From Cyanobacterium aponinum PCC 10605 (GTDB taxonomy: Bacteria > Cyanobacteriota > Cyanobacteriia > Cyanobacteriales > Cyanobacteriaceae), in the NCBI RefSeq assembly GCF_000317675.1, contig NC_019776.1:3968001-4032000 (forward strand): a stretch of 64,000 nt of DNA. Direction: 5' to 3'. The notes under the pieces are model-generated. The model ran no database searches. It was not told where the DNA came from and was given only the letters and a program-made list of their open reading frames with translations. Position 1 is the stretch's first letter. The number at the start of each line of letters is the position of its first letter. Made by a program: the position numbers and the translations under genes. This document shows, in pieces, positions 62,717-64,000 of the stretch.

Positions 62717-64000
62717 CTAAAATTTTTCTTGAATAAGATTCAAAACCTTATGAGCTTCATCGGCATTTTTTGCTAATTTCGCAAACTCAATTAATCGTCC
62801 TAATTCTTTTTTCATCAAACTTTTTTCCACTTGCCAAATATCTCTTTCTAAAATAGGGGGAATTACAATCATGTCAAATAAATTAGCCTCTTTTTTTCCC
62901 TTATAAGGACGTAAAATTCTTCCCCTTCTTTGAATGAATTGTCGAGGATTACTACTACTAGCTAAAATCACTGCATTATTTATCATCGGTATATCTATTC
63001 CCTCATCAAGACAACGAATCGCAACAATTCCCTGCAATTCCCCTGTAATCAGTTGTTGTTTAATCGTTTCTCTTTCCTCTATAGGTGTTTCTGCAGTATA
63101 GGTATTAACTCGATAATTTAATTCTTTTCCCAAAATACGTGTCACTGCGGCTAATTGTTTTTCATTATTATTCATACTGCCATCTCCGCAATAAAACAAA
63201 GTTGCTTTCATATTTTGATGATTTTGCATTAATTCTTTGAGGGCAACTAATTTATTTTCAGCAGTAGCAACTAAGCGAGATCTCTGTAATAATAATGATT
63301 TTAATTGGGGGTTATCTTCCAAATTATTATTCTCTGATAATATCCAACCAATTCTTTTTGTTAATTTAGCATATTTTAACGCTTCATACTGATTTAATTC
63401 TACTAAAATAGGATAATAATTATATTTAACTAATGCTTGTTTTTTTAATGCTTTTGCTAAAGTAAATTCAGGCTGTAAAACTGCTCCAAAATAATCAATT
63501 AATAAATCAGTACCATCGTTATCAAAATGTCTTTCTGGAGTTGCAGATAGAGCAAGTCTTAAACTGATGTTTTTAGGCAAACAAGAAACAAATCGAGGCG
63601 AACCTAAATTATGGGCTTCATCACCAACTATAAGAGTTTTTTGAGGAAAAAAAGGTAATTGAGATTGAAATCTTTCACTAATAAAGGTTGAATTAGTTGT
63701 AATTATAGTCAAGAAATTTTGTTTTTTTTGGTGAATTTGATAGAGTTGTTGTGATAAATCACTTTGCCAATTATAAACGCTTTGAAAAGCCAATAGGGGA
63801 GATAAATTAAATTTTTTTGCTTCTTTTTCCCACTGTAAAACTAGGTGACGATAAGGACAAATCACCAGTAAAACTTCTAAGTTTATATATTGATATAATT
63901 CAGTCGCAATGGCTAAAGCAGTGATTGTTTTTCCACTACCTGTTGCCATTTTTAATGTGCCTCTCCCTTGATTTTTCATCCAGTTAATAACTGCTTGATT
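62717..64000 (-). CDS. DEAD/DEAH-box helicase family protein (5' end beyond window)
   Basis: A superfamily 2 helicase that continues past the window end; 427 C-terminal codons are seen. Walker A is MATGSGKT, the Walker B region reads IVGDEAHNLGS, LALSATPERH gives motif III, and RCLDEGIDIP and QFIQRRGRILRP are motifs V-VI. The order and lack of extra domains resemble SSL2/XPB-like or type III restriction-type helicases that are common in cyanobacteria. The N-terminal part is needed to say which. Gene context unknown. Confidence 0.85.
   Translation of the reverse strand, partial: NQAVINWMKNQGRGTLKMATGSGKTITALAIATELYQYINLEVLLVICPYRHLVLQWEKEAKKFNLSPLLAFQSVYNWQSDLSQQLYQIHQKKQNFLTIITTNSTFISERFQSQLPFFPQKTLIVGDEAHNLGSPRFVSCLPKNISLRLALSATPERHFDNDGTDLLIDYFGAVLQPEFTLAKALKKQALVKYNYYPILVELNQYEALKYAKLTKRIGWILSENNNLEDNPQLKSLLLQRSRLVATAENKLVALKELMQNHQNMKATLFYCGDGSMNNNEKQLAAVTRILGKELNYRVNTYTAETPIEERETIKQQLITGELQGIVAIRCLDEGIDIPMINNAVILASSSNPRQFIQRRGRILRPYKGKKEANLFDMIVIPPILERDIWQVEKSLMKKELGRLIEFAKLAKNADEAHKVLNLIQEKF

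Overview
The window is AT-rich chromosomal DNA from a unicellular cyanobacterium, probably of the Geminocystis/Cyanobacterium type. Evidence: the octamer GCGATCGC (HIP1) recurs throughout; there are photosynthetic NDH-1 genes (ndhD1, ndhB), the photosystem I assembly gene ycf3, a principal sigma factor of the SigA type, mreB, and several cyanobacteria-restricted families (DUF1815, DUF1257/Ycf35, DUF2997, DUF2949, DUF1822). Most of it is ordinary housekeeping and metabolic sequence, with genes on both strands in short operons. The genus-level placement is inference from composition and gene content only.

Layout. 1-6.3 kb: a methyltransferase cut by the window edge, GNAT and NUDIX enzymes, a secreted Ntn-hydrolase, DUF1815 and ndhD1. 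6.7-13.5 kb: fermentative adhE, then an accessory patch: a four-helix-bundle (IVP/S23) gene inside terminal inverted repeats, and a Uma2 + MntA/HepT islet lying between the ferredoxin/DUF1257 genes and DUF2997. 13.5-25 kb: methionine salvage (mtnB, mtnD), queD, recQ, a GAF/degenerate-GGDEF protein, hydrolases, a GNAT-rhomboid pair, an AbrB/RelE-like toxin-antitoxin pair, HAD phosphatase, mazG, and an SpoU-type rRNA methyltransferase. 25-34 kb: a glycosyltransferase plus acyltransferase resembling the last steps of staphyloxanthin synthesis, a P-II-like protein, sigA, a bfd-like ferredoxin, an esterase and a FIST sensor. 34-45 kb: mreB, a secreted/outer-membrane pair with four perfect 11-bp operator-like repeats, ndhB, tRNA-Tyr and tRNA-Thr, a pentapeptide protein, a TM0106-type nuclease and metK. 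45-64 kb: a sigma-like protein with DUF1822, pyruvate dehydrogenase E2, a geranylgeranyl-reductase-family flavoprotein, surE, a dicarboxylate symporter with a large insertion, glcF, gatC, ycf3, a GldA-like dehydrogenase, an oligopeptide-type ABC permease, a broken second IVP copy, and a helicase cut by the window end.

The most notable non-coding structure is a dispersed repeat family. At least eight intergenic elements of about 140-305 bp share 15-bp terminal inverted repeats (TTAACCTSAGTTCGG) and carry variable heptamer arrays (CAGGTTT/CAGGTTG/CAGGTGT). Their ends supply stop codons and even the last residues of adjacent genes, and one truncates the second IVP copy. The IVP gene is itself bracketed by the same heptamers in opposite orientation and by a different inverted repeat. 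No transposase is visible in the window, so mobilisation would have to be in trans. No CRISPR array, rRNA operon or prophage was seen.
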